DNA of 64,000 nt from Mesostigma viride (GCA_009746045.1 RPFO01002311.1:52090-116089); one strand, 5' to 3'; positions 47,529-58,948 are shown, counted from the stretch's first letter. The notes: generated by a model not told the origin, from the letters alone. Numbers and translations: made by a program.

Positions 47529-48784
47529 TGCAACCTGGTGAGTTTCCCGCCATCCTGAACTTCGTCGACTTCATCAAGGCTTTTGATTCTGTCCTCTGGG
47601 ACGCTCTATGGGCTGTACTTGCTCGCGCTCGCGTCCCCACTCCCCTGATTACCGTCATCCGCACGCTGTATGAGGGGTCGACCACTTCGGTGCGCACTCA
47701 ACACGGCATTACCCCGCCATGCCCACTGCAGACCGGAGTCTGGCAGGGTTGCGTCCTGTCGCCGTACCTGTTTATTATATTGTAGTGGATTATGTTATGC
47801 GCCAGGCACGTGCTCGCTTTGCTAGCATTGCAGGCCGTGCCCCTGGCCTAGCGATCACGAACGAGCTTGGGGAAGGGGGGCCGACTAACAAGCAGAATTT
47901 ACTAGCTGACCTCATTTATGCCGACGACATCACGCTCATCGAGAAGCCGGAGTCTGCCCAACTTTGGCTGGACTGCCTGGCGCTCGAGGCTCGGGCGGTT
48001 GGTCTAGAAATCAGCCCCAAAACGGAGGCCCTGGCCCTCGGCATGTCACTGAGGGCCCCCATCCACACTCCGCCTCTTAGACGATGCCGAGGTCAACTAC
48101 CCTCCTTCAGGCCGCTTCAAGCTGCTCGGCAGTTGGCTTCCCGACTGCGAGGACGACATGACGACACGGATCGGCATGGCATGGGCGCACCTCCATGACC
48201 ACCGCCGCTGGTGGAGCAACCCCGCCCTACCTCGGATCGTCAAGCGTGACCTCCTCAAGGTCGTCATTCTGACGATCCTGACCTACGGCGCCGAGACGTG
48301 GACACTGATGCAGGAGCTGGAGCAACGACTCGACGGCGCCGTCACCAAGATGCTGCGCAAGGCCCTTAACATCCCCTTTGGTTTGCACATTAGTAATGAG
48401 GATTTGTACGCTGATTTGCCCTATGTTTCCCACATTATTAGGCACAGGCGCCTGGGCCTAGCCGGGCACCTGGCCCGCACAGATCAGGTAGATACATCAG
48501 ATAGACTAGCTGGCACCAAGCCCGCCCAGCCTGGGCGATATGTCCTCACCTGGCGTGCCCCAGGCCGCGCGCGGCAGGGCCGCCACCCGTGGACTTTTCG
48601 TGATAGACTCGGCATGGACATGTGCTACACTAGCCGTGACGGGCTCACCCCCGGGCAGCCTCCTGGTTTGTCTGTAATATGGAGGCAGATGGTGCGCAAG
48701 GATAGATGGCAAGTAGTGATGAAGGAGACCACCCCTGGGCAAGCCTGTGGGGGCTCCGCGTGTGACCAAGTATGGCATTCATAG
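47529..48784 (+). pseudogene. Non-LTR reverse transcriptase (LINE B), C-terminal part
   Basis: Motifs are NFVDFIKAFDSV (A), GVWQGCVLSPYLFII (B), LADLIYADDITLI (C) and GLEISPKTEAL. After a frame change near 48110-48160 come MAWAHLHDHRRWW, ILTYGAETWTL, LDGAVTKMLRKALNIPFG, RRLGLAGHLARTDQVD and a C-terminus ending DQVWHS. At least two frameshifts disable it. Confidence 0.82.
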
Positions 48785-48925
48785 CGATTCGGGCCGCGGT
48801 GCCCACACCCCTGTAACTAGGACCTAGATAGCTTATACCATCCATTCCATCCCATGTTCCCCTCCCACTGAGGACTTATGCTCACGTGACGCAGTCAAGT
48901 GTCTATTTATTAATTAATGTGTGCC
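47529..48925 (+). mobile_element. LINE B, second copy
   Basis: This plus-strand copy is truncated at the codons for LQPGEFPAIL and runs through the reverse-transcriptase C-terminus, 3' UTR (GGTACC-poor, CCATTCCATCCCATG) and a terminal hairpin (CACGTGACGCAGTCAAGTG, one mismatch) to a TTAA tail. Together with the minus copy it covers about 1.9 kb of the element. Confidence 0.8.
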
Positions 48926-49254
48926 TATGATGAGCCACACTCCAGATGATGCCTAGCTTTATTTAGTCATGTTGTGCCCATGCAGGGAGTACCTCTCTGC
49001 TGAGACGCCATGCCCTAGCTTCTTTGTATAGCTATGCTGATCTTCCCCCCCATGACAGGCTCCCCCTTCGCTGGGCATAGCTTGAAGATCATGGGGATGC
49101 ACGTGCCCTGGTGCACCTAGAGCAAGGGTCCTTTACATCCCCACCCTTGCAGGAAGTAGCTTAGGATGTATGATAGGCCATATGCCCCCTCTCAAGGGCC
49201 ATGTGATACATATACTCCCAAGGGAGTTATGTTACAATTCAATTCAATTCAATG
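48926..49254 (+). mobile_element. Family D retroelement 3' end with (AATTC)n tail
   Basis: The 3' UTR matches the antisense ORF1 remnant at 49255 on, so family D is probably the tail of that ORF1 element. The hairpin lies at 49208-49232 (one loop base changed, CAAG) and the tail is AATTC x4 instead of TTAA. It abuts the duplicated block in the same way that LINE A does at 21604. Confidence 0.7.
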
Positions 49255-49402
49255 GCTAGGGCATGGCGTCTCAGCAGATAGTGACTCTCTCCATGGGAAA
49301 AGCATGGCTAACTACTTAAATGCTAATGCATCAGCTGGTGTGGGTCCCATCATAGGCATACATGCACATGGGCGTGGGCCACGTCGGCTAAGCCTTACTA
49401 TT

Positions 49403-49762
49403 CTACACTACTGCTACATCCCCCTTGGCTGGGGTTGCTGGGGTTGCTGGGGCAGGGGTCGCCTGCCAGGGCTTGTGTTCAACGTAGATGACCGCCCCCC
49501 TCCAGTACACCGGCTTCTTCCCTGCTGTCTGCCGGAGCTGGAGGTAGGTCGGCCATAGCTCCCGTCGCCGTTGTTGCTGTGCCAGGGTCAAGTCGTCGTC
49601 CAACGTGAAGGGGGTCCCAATGAGCCGCTTGCGACACTTGAGAAACAGCAGCTTGTCCGCCATGTACTCAAAGGTGAGGAGCAGCGGGGGCGGTCCAGCC
49701 TTACTACCCCGCGAGCGGGGAAGGCGGATAACCTCCAGCTTGAGCTCACCAGTGAGGGCCAT
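49403..49762 (-). pseudogene. ORF1-like remnant, family B/D (copy 2)
   Basis: A 119-codon frame reads MALTGELKLEVIRLPRSRG, PPPLLLTFEYMADKLLFLKC, GTPFTLDDDLTLAQQQ and KPVYWRGAVIYVEHKPW. It aligns throughout with the C-terminal domain of the ORF1 at 18411-19276. The coiled-coil part is missing. Confidence 0.7.
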
Positions 49763-50247
49763 GGGGGCAAGGATTTCAACACCAACGAATCAACACCAAT
49801 CCAGTCCATAAACAAGGAAGTTGTTTTGACAATTCGATGGGAAACTCTATGAACAGTGGCATGTCCACGCATGTGGACAACCCATATTGTTACCGGGAGC
49901 CTGGTTTACTAAATTGGGCACAGGAATGGCGCTAGCTTTCAATAGACAGCAGCGGTGACAGGCCCGTGCAGAAAACCCCACAGCACCTTAGCAACAAGCA
50001 TATCGCACTGACGCATCTGACATGTCGAAAATCACTAATGACCGTTGCAAGGTGCCGCATTGCCATTGATACGGCATGTCATCCACGTATATACATTCTC
50101 CGCTAGAACGGTCTCATTCCGATTCCATCCCACTGAGGACAATGTGAGAAAACTAGTCAATGCTCACGTGATACAGTCTACACGCAGATGAATTATTAGT
50201 TAATACAACATTCCCTTACTGGTGGGGCTGGACATGCTGCTCAAGAC

Positions 50248-50408
50248 TTAAGCGCCGGGAATGCAGCTGTCGCTTTGTTCGTCACAAACCTCCCCATACC
50301 GGCACAATAAAAGGTCCGGCTCGCTAACACACGCGCCGTCACGACACTTGTCCAGGGAGCAGAACTGGCCATCGTTACAGTCAGTGTTAGAGGAACACTG
50401 GGCAGAGC
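50248..50408 (-). CDS. Last exon of gene 3: Cys-rich tail
   Basis: It has the same 161 nt and eight-Cys pattern as genes 1 and 2. About 74 bp upstream (acceptor position 50482) lies a nearly exact second copy of the acceptor and first 30 nt of the exon. Using that copy would shift the frame. Confidence 0.76.
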
Positions 50409-53400
50409 CTGCGCGGATGTCACCATGAGAGGAGCACGTGGCGGAGCACGGATGTCAGTGTTAGAGGAACACTGGGCAGAGCCTGCACGGATGGCCGATT
50501 CCAGTGGTGTGAAGCGGTACCCCGCAGGTAAGTACGCGAGGGTTCAACCAGCAGCCATACGTGACTCAGCAGAGCCAGCATGGGGTGACTGTTGGTACAA
50601 TGCCAGTTTTTTTCAATCCCGCTCAGGCTACTTCATACATGAGCATGGCAGGAGCGGTGCATGGCTGAACAGCATGCAACAGAGCTGCAAGCTTTGGCGA
50701 TGTCAGTACCATTGGCAGGTCTGTGCATAATGCTGGCTCCATTCGCATACTACTCTTGCAGGTGCCATAAGGAGATAGCCCAGGCGCTGTGCAAAAAAGT
50801 CGCCATTCCCTTTTCTTTTCACGGCAGCCGGTAAAAACATTCGTCTAACAGTCAATACTGGACCATGCGTGCTACATACTGGACCATGTGTGCATGATAG
50901 CAAACTAATGGGTAAGTTCACTACCTGAGCCCGTATGATAATAAAGCACATTATTATAACAAGAATGCCTACCTCGGAACGTGCTTGAAACTAGTAGAAA
51001 AAGTTCAGGAACTCATCAACAGAGTCCCTTATACACAACTCTTGGCAAAGGCAATGATGACCAGTTCACACAACGCTAGGCACCTTTGCCACCCCGCTTA
51101 CCTCAAGACATTGACATCATCCTATAGCTCAAGCAAAAGTAGGCAGACGCAAGACCCCCATTCACCCGCGCCACCCCGCTTACCCTTGCAGCTGGGAAAG
51201 TGGACCGCCCCGATGTACGTGGCCGAGCGCGACGCCCTGGTCTCCCAGGGACCCACAAAATAGAAGCTGCAGCCGTCCATCGGGTCCACCGCCATGCTGC
51301 TCTGGCCGCCAAACGAGGAGGTGGCGGACGCCGCCGTGCCGGCGATTAGAAGCGTCTCCGGGCTCGGCATGGTGCCAGGTGGCGCAAACGCGCCCCTCCC
51401 GGTATAGTACAGGCTGGGGTATACGCTCCTGCTGGCATCCGCAACGGAGTAGCCGAGGGCCACGTTCCCTTCTCGGTCCAACGCGGTGTGGGGGAGCCAG
51501 CGGTGCGCCCCGTCGTAGGGCAGGACCCCATCCTGGGACCTCTCCCAGGGGCCCGCAACGCCTGACGTCGGGTCGACCGATCGGCGCAGCTCCACCCACA
51601 TGACGCCGGCCTACAAGGTTGACCAGTGAGCAAAATAAGAGCAAACGCCCGTGAGCTGCTATGAGGAGATAGAGTGCCATCCCCGTGTTATGTGCTCATC
51701 CTGCTAACAAGGGAGCGCGTGGTGACAATGCTGCTGTGCGAGTTCCATAGAAGTATGTGGCGGAAACCGTAAAGGGGGGTTGTGGAGGACCCTAGCCAAG
51801 GCACGAAGACTTGGTCAGCTTTATCGGATGGACCACCGAGGGCTGGAACAGATATCAAAATATGTCGAGGTATGGGGGGTTGATTACAATGTGTGCTCAT
51901 AATGTATACAAAATAATGGTAATACAGTATAATGGTATTAGATATCAAGATAGATGATCCGCAACCCAAGGAGATAGTAATATATCACGCCTGAGAGCGG
52001 CCTGATAGTAGCTCTCTGTCACTACCGATCTGAGCCTGATAGAAGATCGGTATTGATAGATCTACCATTGATGTCCATAGGAATCAATACTAGATGATAC
52101 TGAGCCTGATAGTACATCTACGTCAGGGTGTCGGTACATCTTTGAAGGCACAACAGATGGGTGGAAGTTCATTCACATTCTCGCATGCTAGTGCAATCAT
52201 CTGAATTCTCGTAACTTATTCATTCGTTAGAGACAATTGGTTGCTGCACTTAGGAGCAGCACTGTTTAGAACTACTGTAATGGGCACTTGGGAACAAACA
52301 GGAGCAGTAGCAACTACATTGTTTACAGCTGTTGTGCACACTTGGGCATGCTCAGAAAAATTTGGGATCAAGGTGCCACAACCAGGGGCACTCACATTCA
52401 TGCTCTCAGGGGCATATACGTTAGTGGGTCAGCATCTGGTCCCTGGAGAGGTTCCGAGGACGTTGACCATTCTTCAGGAGCAAGGTCTGGCCCAAGAAAT
52501 CACGGAGCCGCTCAACATTGTGATCACCCATCTTATTCTAGTGTGTGTGACAGGACTCACCATATGACTAAGGACGGCCATCTCTGAAAGTGCACGTTCC
52601 GAAGATGCCACTGGCCACTATGAGTCGGTGTGCAAGAACAAGCCTCGTGTTGGACCGCAAGATACCCCCAAGGGGATGCTTTGTACGCTGCAAGACATCT
52701 CGATCAATGTCTTAGGGGCGCCTCTTCCCGTGGCAAAAGCGCAAGCAGTAGAGAAGCTGAAAAAGCCTCTCTGTTTACTATTAACCCTGCGTGGCAGTGT
52801 AGGCCTGCCAGGGGTTCATCGCCATCCCTACGGATGTCATAAGGTTTAAATAAACAGAGAGGTTTCTTCAGCTTCTCTGCTGCTTGCGCTTCTTGCCACG
52901 GGAAGAGTGGCCCCCGAGACATTGATCGAGATGTCTTGCAGCATACAAAGCATCCCCTTGGGGGGATCCTGCGGTCCAACACGAGGCCTGTTTAGATACC
53001 ATCGCATATAACATATACAGTAATAAAAAATAGTAGAATAGTAACTGCATACTCATATATGAACCACTATCGTTCTCAATAGATATATGTATATATGCCA
53101 CAGTTCCAGCCAGAGGGGTACGTCGACATGCCACTGCCTGTGCCTGTTCCGCGCGTTGAAAAATAGACCGCTAGATAAGATCGAGTCACAAGATGCCACC
53201 CTAGATTTAAATGTCGCCAGATAGGAAATAGAAATGTCGAATAGAAATCTCGAATAGAATGAAATGTCAGATAGAAACACCACCTAGATAGTGATGTTGC
53301 CGCAACGTGGGCACATACGCCAAGATAACCCAGACCTCTTTTCTCACAACAGAGTTCAAGCACAGCAAGACCACCTCCATCGGGCATCTCCATAGTCGTC

Positions 53401-55896
53401 ATTCAATGATGGCCCCCATCCCTCACCGTGTTGTTGCCCGCGTTGACGGTGAATGTCGCCAGCAGCGAATCGTGGCCGTCCGCAAAGCTCCGAAACGAGG
53501 CCTTGCCCGTCAGCGCCCGATGGTACGGCGCCAAGGCCACCGTCGACCCCGGCTGTGCTACGCAGGGCGTGTCCTGCAGGGCCACATTCCCGCACACGCC
53601 AGTAGAAAACTCAGACACCCTCACCAGGGCCTCCCGGCTGAAATTGGCCGCCGCCGGGTTGTCAAACGAGGGGCAGACGCGCCAAACCTCCACGAAATCA
53701 CTGCCGGGATTCGCGGACGCGCCGGAGGGGACCGCCAGCTCATCGTCGATCGGCCGAAGGAAGTACCCGCACGCGCTGCCCACCCTGGGCCGCCCCGCCA
53801 GGTGGGCCGGCATCAGCCCCCTCAGCACCGCGCCCGCGTGCGCTGGCACTAGCACCCGCACCATGGGGCGCGGGGACCCGCCTGCTAGCATCCGCGCGCG
53901 GTCCAGCGCGTACACCGCGGGCGGGTCCTCGCCCGTCCCGAAATAAAACGCGTCCGGCAGCGAGGCGAACGCCAGGGCATCCCCAGGGTCCCCCCCAGGG
54001 AGCGCGACCGCGACCCCCCGGTAGAGCAGCCCGTAGGGTATGCCCGTGAGGGAGAAAACCAGGCACAGGAAGTGGCTGGGCGTACTACTGCCGCCGATGC
54101 CCCCCGTGACGTTGCGCGCATATTCCATGATCAGCCAGCGGTCGGCCAGGTGGTCATAGGTGGCGTGGGGGGCACCCTGGAAGGGGCCTGTCCGGCAGAT
54201 GGTGTTGGAGCGGTGGAACTGGGTCAAGAAGGACTGCTTGACCTGCAGCCAGGGCTGCTTGGTGTAGACGCGGTATAATGATTTCCCGAACAGACTGCGG
54301 ACGATGGTGATGACGTTGTTGGGCCCTATGGCGGCGGCGGGGGAAGGGGGAACGCCGCCAAAGCCTCTTTCGGAGTAGCGCAGCGTGGGGGTGTCCAGGA
54401 AACCTCCCGCTGGGAGAGGGGCGGTCGGTGCATGTTATTAGGAGGAAGAAAGTGCGGGACATTCGCAGAGGAAGTTAAATAGGCTATCAACTCAAAGAGG
54501 TTGTCAACCCCACAGCCCAAACAAGCTACTATGGAGCCTCATGCATAAGAACTGATTGCACAGGGAAGCATACGGCATTCAAAATAAAGTAAGCAAGTGA
54601 CACCATTTAAACAATGGTAGCAGGTGCCTATGGCTAACTACCATATTAGTACTCTGATATTAGAAAACCCTACACCCCTTCCCACCAGGGCATTTGCTGG
54701 TCAGTAATGCACCCAAAATCACCGCATCTCATGGCTGAAATTGAGAAATATGGCCCTGCCTCTCAGCCCCTGGCCTCGTTCGACTTCATTCGTCCCCCTT
54801 TTCTCCCCCCACAGTCCCGCCCCCCCCCCCTTCATAATTGTACGTCTTCCTTCTGCCGGGCCCCTTTTTCCTCCTCCTCCTCTTGGGTACAGCAGGGCAT
54901 GATTATAACAACTTCAGTCTGTGGGTTGTTTATGGGGGGGAATGGATGGACTGATGGCTGCTGTGCTCAGGACATCATCATGGAGATGCCTTTCCGCAAT
55001 GTGTACTATGGATGACAACCTGGGGCATTCTCTAACATTTCACGAGTCTCAATCCTCGAATATTGTCGTCGATGTTTCACAATCCTTCGGCCAGGCTATC
55101 ACAACCTTCAGAGATGCACATCAATTCCATGGCACATACGCATGGATGGATGAATGAAATACTGGCATGTTTGCACCAGCCAATGCCAGCTGCATATTGA
55201 CGGATTCATTCCAATGTGCCGAGAAAAGCAACAGAAAAGCTAATCAATCAAAAAGCTAATCAACATTACTGCCTACAGCAGTATGATTATATGCCCGCTA
55301 AAAGGAATCCCTCCCTCCTTTTATTAGAAAATGTATGCTAGTAAGCAAACGCATCGCAACACCACCTTCCTGGACTTAATGTGCTGATTTACACGCCAAC
55401 TAAGCATACGCAAACATACAGTCATACATGCATTCAACCCACACAAAGAAGCCTCACACAGACGTACCGAGAATCCCTCGCATTTCCGCCAGCCCACTCG
55501 TCAGGTTCGGCGAACTCGTGGGGCTGCTGCCGTCGCATCGTGCCATTGCCAGCACATACTCCTCCAGGGGGCAACCCCCCACGCTCAACTGCCGGCATTC
55601 CACCAGCTGCTGCAAGTGACGTCTGCCAGAGGCATCATCCTTTGAATTCAGGAACACGGACAGCAGTTTCTCCAGGCAAGGGCAGCAGGGGATGTCCAGG
55701 GGGCCCACCCCACAGGAGCTACTGGGGCACCCGGTCTCATCATCTGGCAGGAAGTAGGGATACTGGCACACCGGTTCCTCTGAAAACCGTGTTAGAATGC
55801 CTTCCCAAAGGCTGACTTCGGAGTCAGTGCAGGACTGTGGAAGCCCAGCGGGTGGCGGCGGGGGTGGGGAAGGTGGTGGCGATGATCGTGGTGGCT
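50248..55896 (-). CDS. Gene 3: paralogue of gene 2, 5' exon not found
   Basis: Exons in transcription order are 55896-55468, 54409-53427, 51610-51184 and 50408-50248, with the same phases and, for the last three, the same sizes as gene 2. The visible part codes for a Pro-rich linker, the Cys-rich domain, the PPDT-type domain and the Cys-rich tail. The exon at 55896 has a phase-1 acceptor (TTGTTCAG), so an upstream exon is needed, yet no signal-peptide or Cys-repeat exon is visible up to the hydrolase gene at 57.6 kb. Gene 3 may therefore be a 5'-truncated copy, or use a very short distant exon. Confidence 0.62.
51184..51610 (-). CDS. Exon of gene 3: C-terminal part of PPDT-type domain
   Basis: The translation is the same as gene 2 exon 4 over its length, including WLPHTALDREGN, YPSLYYTGR and SSMAVDPMDGCSF. 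Confidence 0.82.
51993..52120. repeat. Three hairpins with a shared loop, intron of gene 3
   Basis: This copy appears identical to 24344-24471 (offset 27649). All three stems and the loop are unchanged. Confidence 0.75.
52643..52986. mobile_element. Foldback element, copy 2
   Basis: This is the gene 3 counterpart of 24994-25338. It differs at several positions in both arms, some of which alter pairing. Confidence 0.72.
53427..54409 (-). CDS. Exon of gene 3: N-terminal part of PPDT-type domain
   Basis: At 983 nt it is nearly identical to gene 2 exon 3. Substitutions such as LCLVFSLTG versus LCLVVSLTG leave all landmarks intact (YDHLADRWLIM, DAFYFGTG, YALDRARMLAGG). Confidence 0.82.
54526..55467 (-). 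other. Intron of gene 3
   Basis: It is unlike the matching gene 2 intron and lacks the 33-bp minisatellite. No gene or repeat was recognised beyond C-rich patches near 54800 and a duplicated AAAAGCTAATCAA phrase near 55245. Confidence 0.55.
55468..55896 (-). CDS. Exon of gene 3: Pro-rich linker and Cys-rich domain
   Basis: After the TTCAG acceptor come a PPRSSPPPSPPPPPP linker, SCTDSEVSLWEGIL, CQYPYFLPDDETGCPSSS, CGVGPLDIPCCPCLEKLLSV and GGCPLEEYVLAMARC, ending at a GTACGTC donor. It is homologous to gene 2 exon 2 but more diverged than the downstream exons. Confidence 0.74.
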
Positions 55897-56822
55897 CTGA
55901 ACAAGGTGGCAGCCAGACGAAGTCCAGGACAGGCATGTAAGTGAATAGCAATCGATGCAATCTACGACTAAAACTACAATGCACACCCTCCAACAATACT
56001 CCCCCCCCCCCTGCCCCCGGGTTCAGCTGAAAAGCAGAAAATGCAGGTTCTGCCTCGGACATTTTTGCCAATAATTGGATAAGGATGTGCAAGAATAATT
56101 TATTGTCGTCAGGCGTTGGGTGGTGTAAGAGGGGTTGGGTGGGGCTGGATGAGCAATGGGGTTAGGATTGATATGAACTGAAGAGCGGATCGAGGATACC
56201 AATTTCTATAGCACCATGTCCGTTGAAAAGATAGATCTTTGCCATGTGAAGACTGTCACAGCACGCTGCACAGACAAGCTACGAAGTAAGTCAGCTTTCA
56301 TGAACATTGACAAAAAGGCCTGCTTTTGTCAAAGATCCCTATCAACCGCAGGTCCCAGGGGTAAAATTTATTGAGTGAATTGTCGCTAAAGGGCTGGGTT
56401 AGGACAGGAAGCGTAAAGCTGCAACAAAACATGTCGAGTAATGCCAGTTTCGAGCTGCTTCCATTACTTAAAAAAAAAAACTTACAATAAAATTCCCAGA
56501 TAGCTTAGATTGTTTTACTGCCCATCATGGTCTCCACAAAAGGGCCTTCGCTGCTACTTCCGTAGTGCTAAGTCCTTACTGCTGCATGGAAAAACATTAG
56601 AGCACGAGTTCTTACCTTCCCCGCCCTTTCCTCCCCCCACCCCTCCCCCGCCCTTGAAACGATAACCAACCATAAAGAGTTTACAGTGACCTTTAAAGCC
56701 TCGGCATGGTCAGCTACACACACAACATTCAATGCACCGTGTTCTTGTACATCCTCCGGCCAACATGAACAGCTGTCCAGTGCTTGTGCCACAGGTCTTG
56801 TTGGTATTGAAGAGCAGAGAAA
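55897..56822. other. Region upstream of gene 3, nothing recognised
   Basis: I searched the minus strand for a phase-1 exon with a signal peptide or the gene 2 Cys repeats and found none. A poly-A run lies at 56470-56480. Only short frames are present. Confidence 0.45.
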
Positions 56823-57262
56823 TGACGCTATTGGCGGTAAACCGGTCTACTATCGTAGACTGGGGTTCAAAAATCAAGTTCGATTTTTATTTTGAGTAGC
56901 GCAATCGACAGATCTCCGTGAGAGGATCCTGGATCATACCTCGGATACTGGAAAGTCCATTTTCAGTTGAGCGATAGTAGGCCAACAAGACAGTGTGAAA
57001 CGGCTGTAAGCTGGGCTCTTAGCATCCAATGGGCCAAAGTCCAGACAGACCAAGTAGGACGTTCGGGGGTCCAAACAAAAGTTTTAGAGGTGCAATCGAT
57101 AGATCTCGATGAGGGCACTCAGAATCTGAATGTCACATTCCAGGACTGGTCCGCATTTGGACGACAGGGGCCTAAAACCGATACTCCCAACGCAAAAAAA
57201 CAATTAATTCGCCAAAATGTTCTTTTTTTATGGGGTAGACCGGTTTACCGCCAATAGCGTCA
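56823..57262. mobile_element. MITE-like element with 28-bp terminal inverted repeats
   Basis: The ends (TGACGCTATTGGCGG.. at 56823-56850 and its exact complement at 57235-57262) enclose about 380 bp without a convincing gene. TTGGTATT stands 14 bp outside the left end and its complement directly at the right end, so the inverted repeat may once have been longer. Inside, GCAATCGA(C/T)AGATCTC recurs at about 56899 and 57092. No superfamily was assigned. Confidence 0.65.
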
Positions 57263-57630
57263 AATACCAAAAGGGTTGCTGACACATATCACATAATGAC
57301 ATGGAATGAAGCAACCCTGGGTTTGTGTGTATCGGTCATAATTACGGGGCAAACACGGCGAACTGTATGTGCTGCAAGAACATGACGTGATTGGTGACGT
57401 TGGGGAGCCCTAGATTACAAGCAGGATAGCCAGGAACCACCGAATGCTACTGCAGCCTGCCCAAAAAAATCTCAATGGCGTGCACATGTTAGGGGGGTGG
57501 GAAGGGTGCCATGCAGGCTTGAATGAGGGGTGCGGGGAGAAGGCGGCAGTGCTGGTGGCAGCGTGATACATAGGAAGATAAGGCATGGAGGGACCTATCG
57601 CAAGTGCAACAGGGCGCAACAGCCATGTAC

Positions 57631-58287
57631 CTTGGCGAAATGCTGGCACTGGGAATTCACGGGACAGCATGGCCAACACTTCCCGGAACGACCGCCATGT
57701 GGCCTGATCCGAGTACATGCTATTCCCGTAATTAGCCAGCGGGTCTGTGTACCCGTGCATGGTGTTGCCCAACACATGCAGCTGCGCATCTGCGGTACCA
57801 TTCTGGGCCTGGATCTCAGTAAACCACGCCTGCAGCTGGTCATGGGTGAAGAGCTCGTCATCGGCGCCATTGGACATGAACAACGAGCCCTTGATGGCAC
57901 CCAACGGTGCGGGCAAGAAGCCGCCGATGAGGCCCGGGTGGAGCGCCACAGTGAGCTGGACGTCAGCCCCCGCGCGGGCCAACTCGCCCGCCATGATCCC
58001 GCCAAACGAGAATCCAAGCACGGCCACCTTGCTGACGTCACCGCGGCCCAGGAGGTAGTTGAGCGAGTCGTTGACCCGCTTACGGCCCGCCACCGGATTT
58101 ATCAACCAAGACGTCGCGTTGGCGTAGCGGTCAGGGTCGTTGTCCGGCTGGAGCCCGTTCCCATAGATATCGCCGACGTACGCGATGTACCCGTGTGTGG
58201 CCAGCACCTCGGCCCACTTCTTCTCCGTGTCGCTGGTACCGCGAATGCCGGGCAGGAGGAGGATGCCCGTGACTGTTGTCAGTTTCT
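57631..58287 (-). CDS. Dienelactone-hydrolase-like alpha/beta hydrolase, 5' end missing
   Basis: Open sequence from the palindrome edge reads LTTVTGILLLPGIRG, GYIAYVGDIYGNG, VAVLGFSFGGIMAGELA, GADDELFTHDQLQAW and NTMHGYTDP. These give the nucleophile elbow (GFSFGG, Ser), the acid (Asp in NGADDELF) and the His (NTMHG) of the dienelactone hydrolase family, which cleaves small esters or lactones in the cytosol or plastid. The first 30 or so residues of the domain and any transit peptide are absent, because algal sequence stops at 58287. The exon ends with an AAG/GTACAT donor (57631, phase 1), so C-terminal exons probably lie further left, but I could not place them. A frame reads on to 57410. 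Confidence 0.7.
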
Positions 58288-58312
58288 CCTAGATCCTAGC
58301 AAACCGACCCCT

Positions 58313-58401
58313 CGTTGCCCTTTCAGACTTTGAAATTTTACAATAATTCTGGCACACCTGCAAAGCCCCGGCCCGGCGAGACAGTCTTCCCACCCCTTGT
58401 C
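58313..58401 (-). repeat. Gene-flanking repeat R2, left arm
   Basis: Mirror copy of 60248-60336. It lies after the stop codon of the minus-strand 166-residue gene. Confidence 0.8.
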
Positions 58402-58418
58402 CGTGACCTCTCGGTTTG

Positions 58419-58919
58419 TTAGTCTGAGTCCGAGTAGTATATACGACCCTTATCCTCCCATTCCTGCCTAGCCCATTCGGCCAGCCACATGTGCTGCTTT
58501 GTCTCGTCTCTGTCAATTTCCTCAGCCGCCTTTGCCATATCTGCCCTTCTTTTATCATAAGAGGCTTGGTTAGAATTTCTTCCGATTTTATCGTTCTCTG
58601 CGGCATATTTTTCAAATTTTGCACGTGCAGCGTCGTTGCTGACATTAGGAATGGCATCGCCTCCGATGACCCAGCTCCATCTTTCAAAGAAGTCGTTCCA
58701 GCGGTTCTCGTACCTTGTCTCTAACTTCTTGCGCTGATGGTTAATGATAAATGCCACATCGCATTGATCTCTCGTTATCCTGCGCGACGTGCGCGGTGTC
58801 GAATCTGACGCTCTGACACGGTGCCGATAGCCTCTCCCGATGTGCAGATGACAGCCTCCACCTTGGTCACGGTTCTTGCACCTCTTGCCGCTTTTCGTAG
58901 GTGCGCCGCACTTGATCAT
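58419..58919 (-). CDS. Cys/His-motif small protein, left-arm copy
   Basis: This is the exact mirror copy of the gene at 59730-60230, with an identical 166-residue product. Both copies have intact start and stop codons, so the gene is present twice per palindrome, as genes in terminal inverted repeats are. Confidence 0.72.
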   Translation of the reverse strand: MIKCGAPTKSGKRCKNRDQGGGCHLHIGRGYRHRVRASDSTPRTSRRITRDQCDVAFIINHQRKKLETRYENRWNDFFERWSWVIGGDAIPNVSNDAARAKFEKYAAENDKIGRNSNQASYDKRRADMAKAAEEIDRDETKQHMWLAEWARQEWEDKGRIYYSDSD

Positions 58920-58948
58920 GACACATCTCAGAGTTACATAAAAAATGT

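Larger units (their letters stand above)
49255..54525. repeat. 5.3-kb duplicated block, copy 2
   Basis: This is the partner of 21605-26870 with the same content and order: ORF1 remnant, last three exons of gene 3, hairpin trio and foldback element. The coordinate offset is about 27644-27653 along its length, reflecting a few small indels. Confidence 0.9.
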
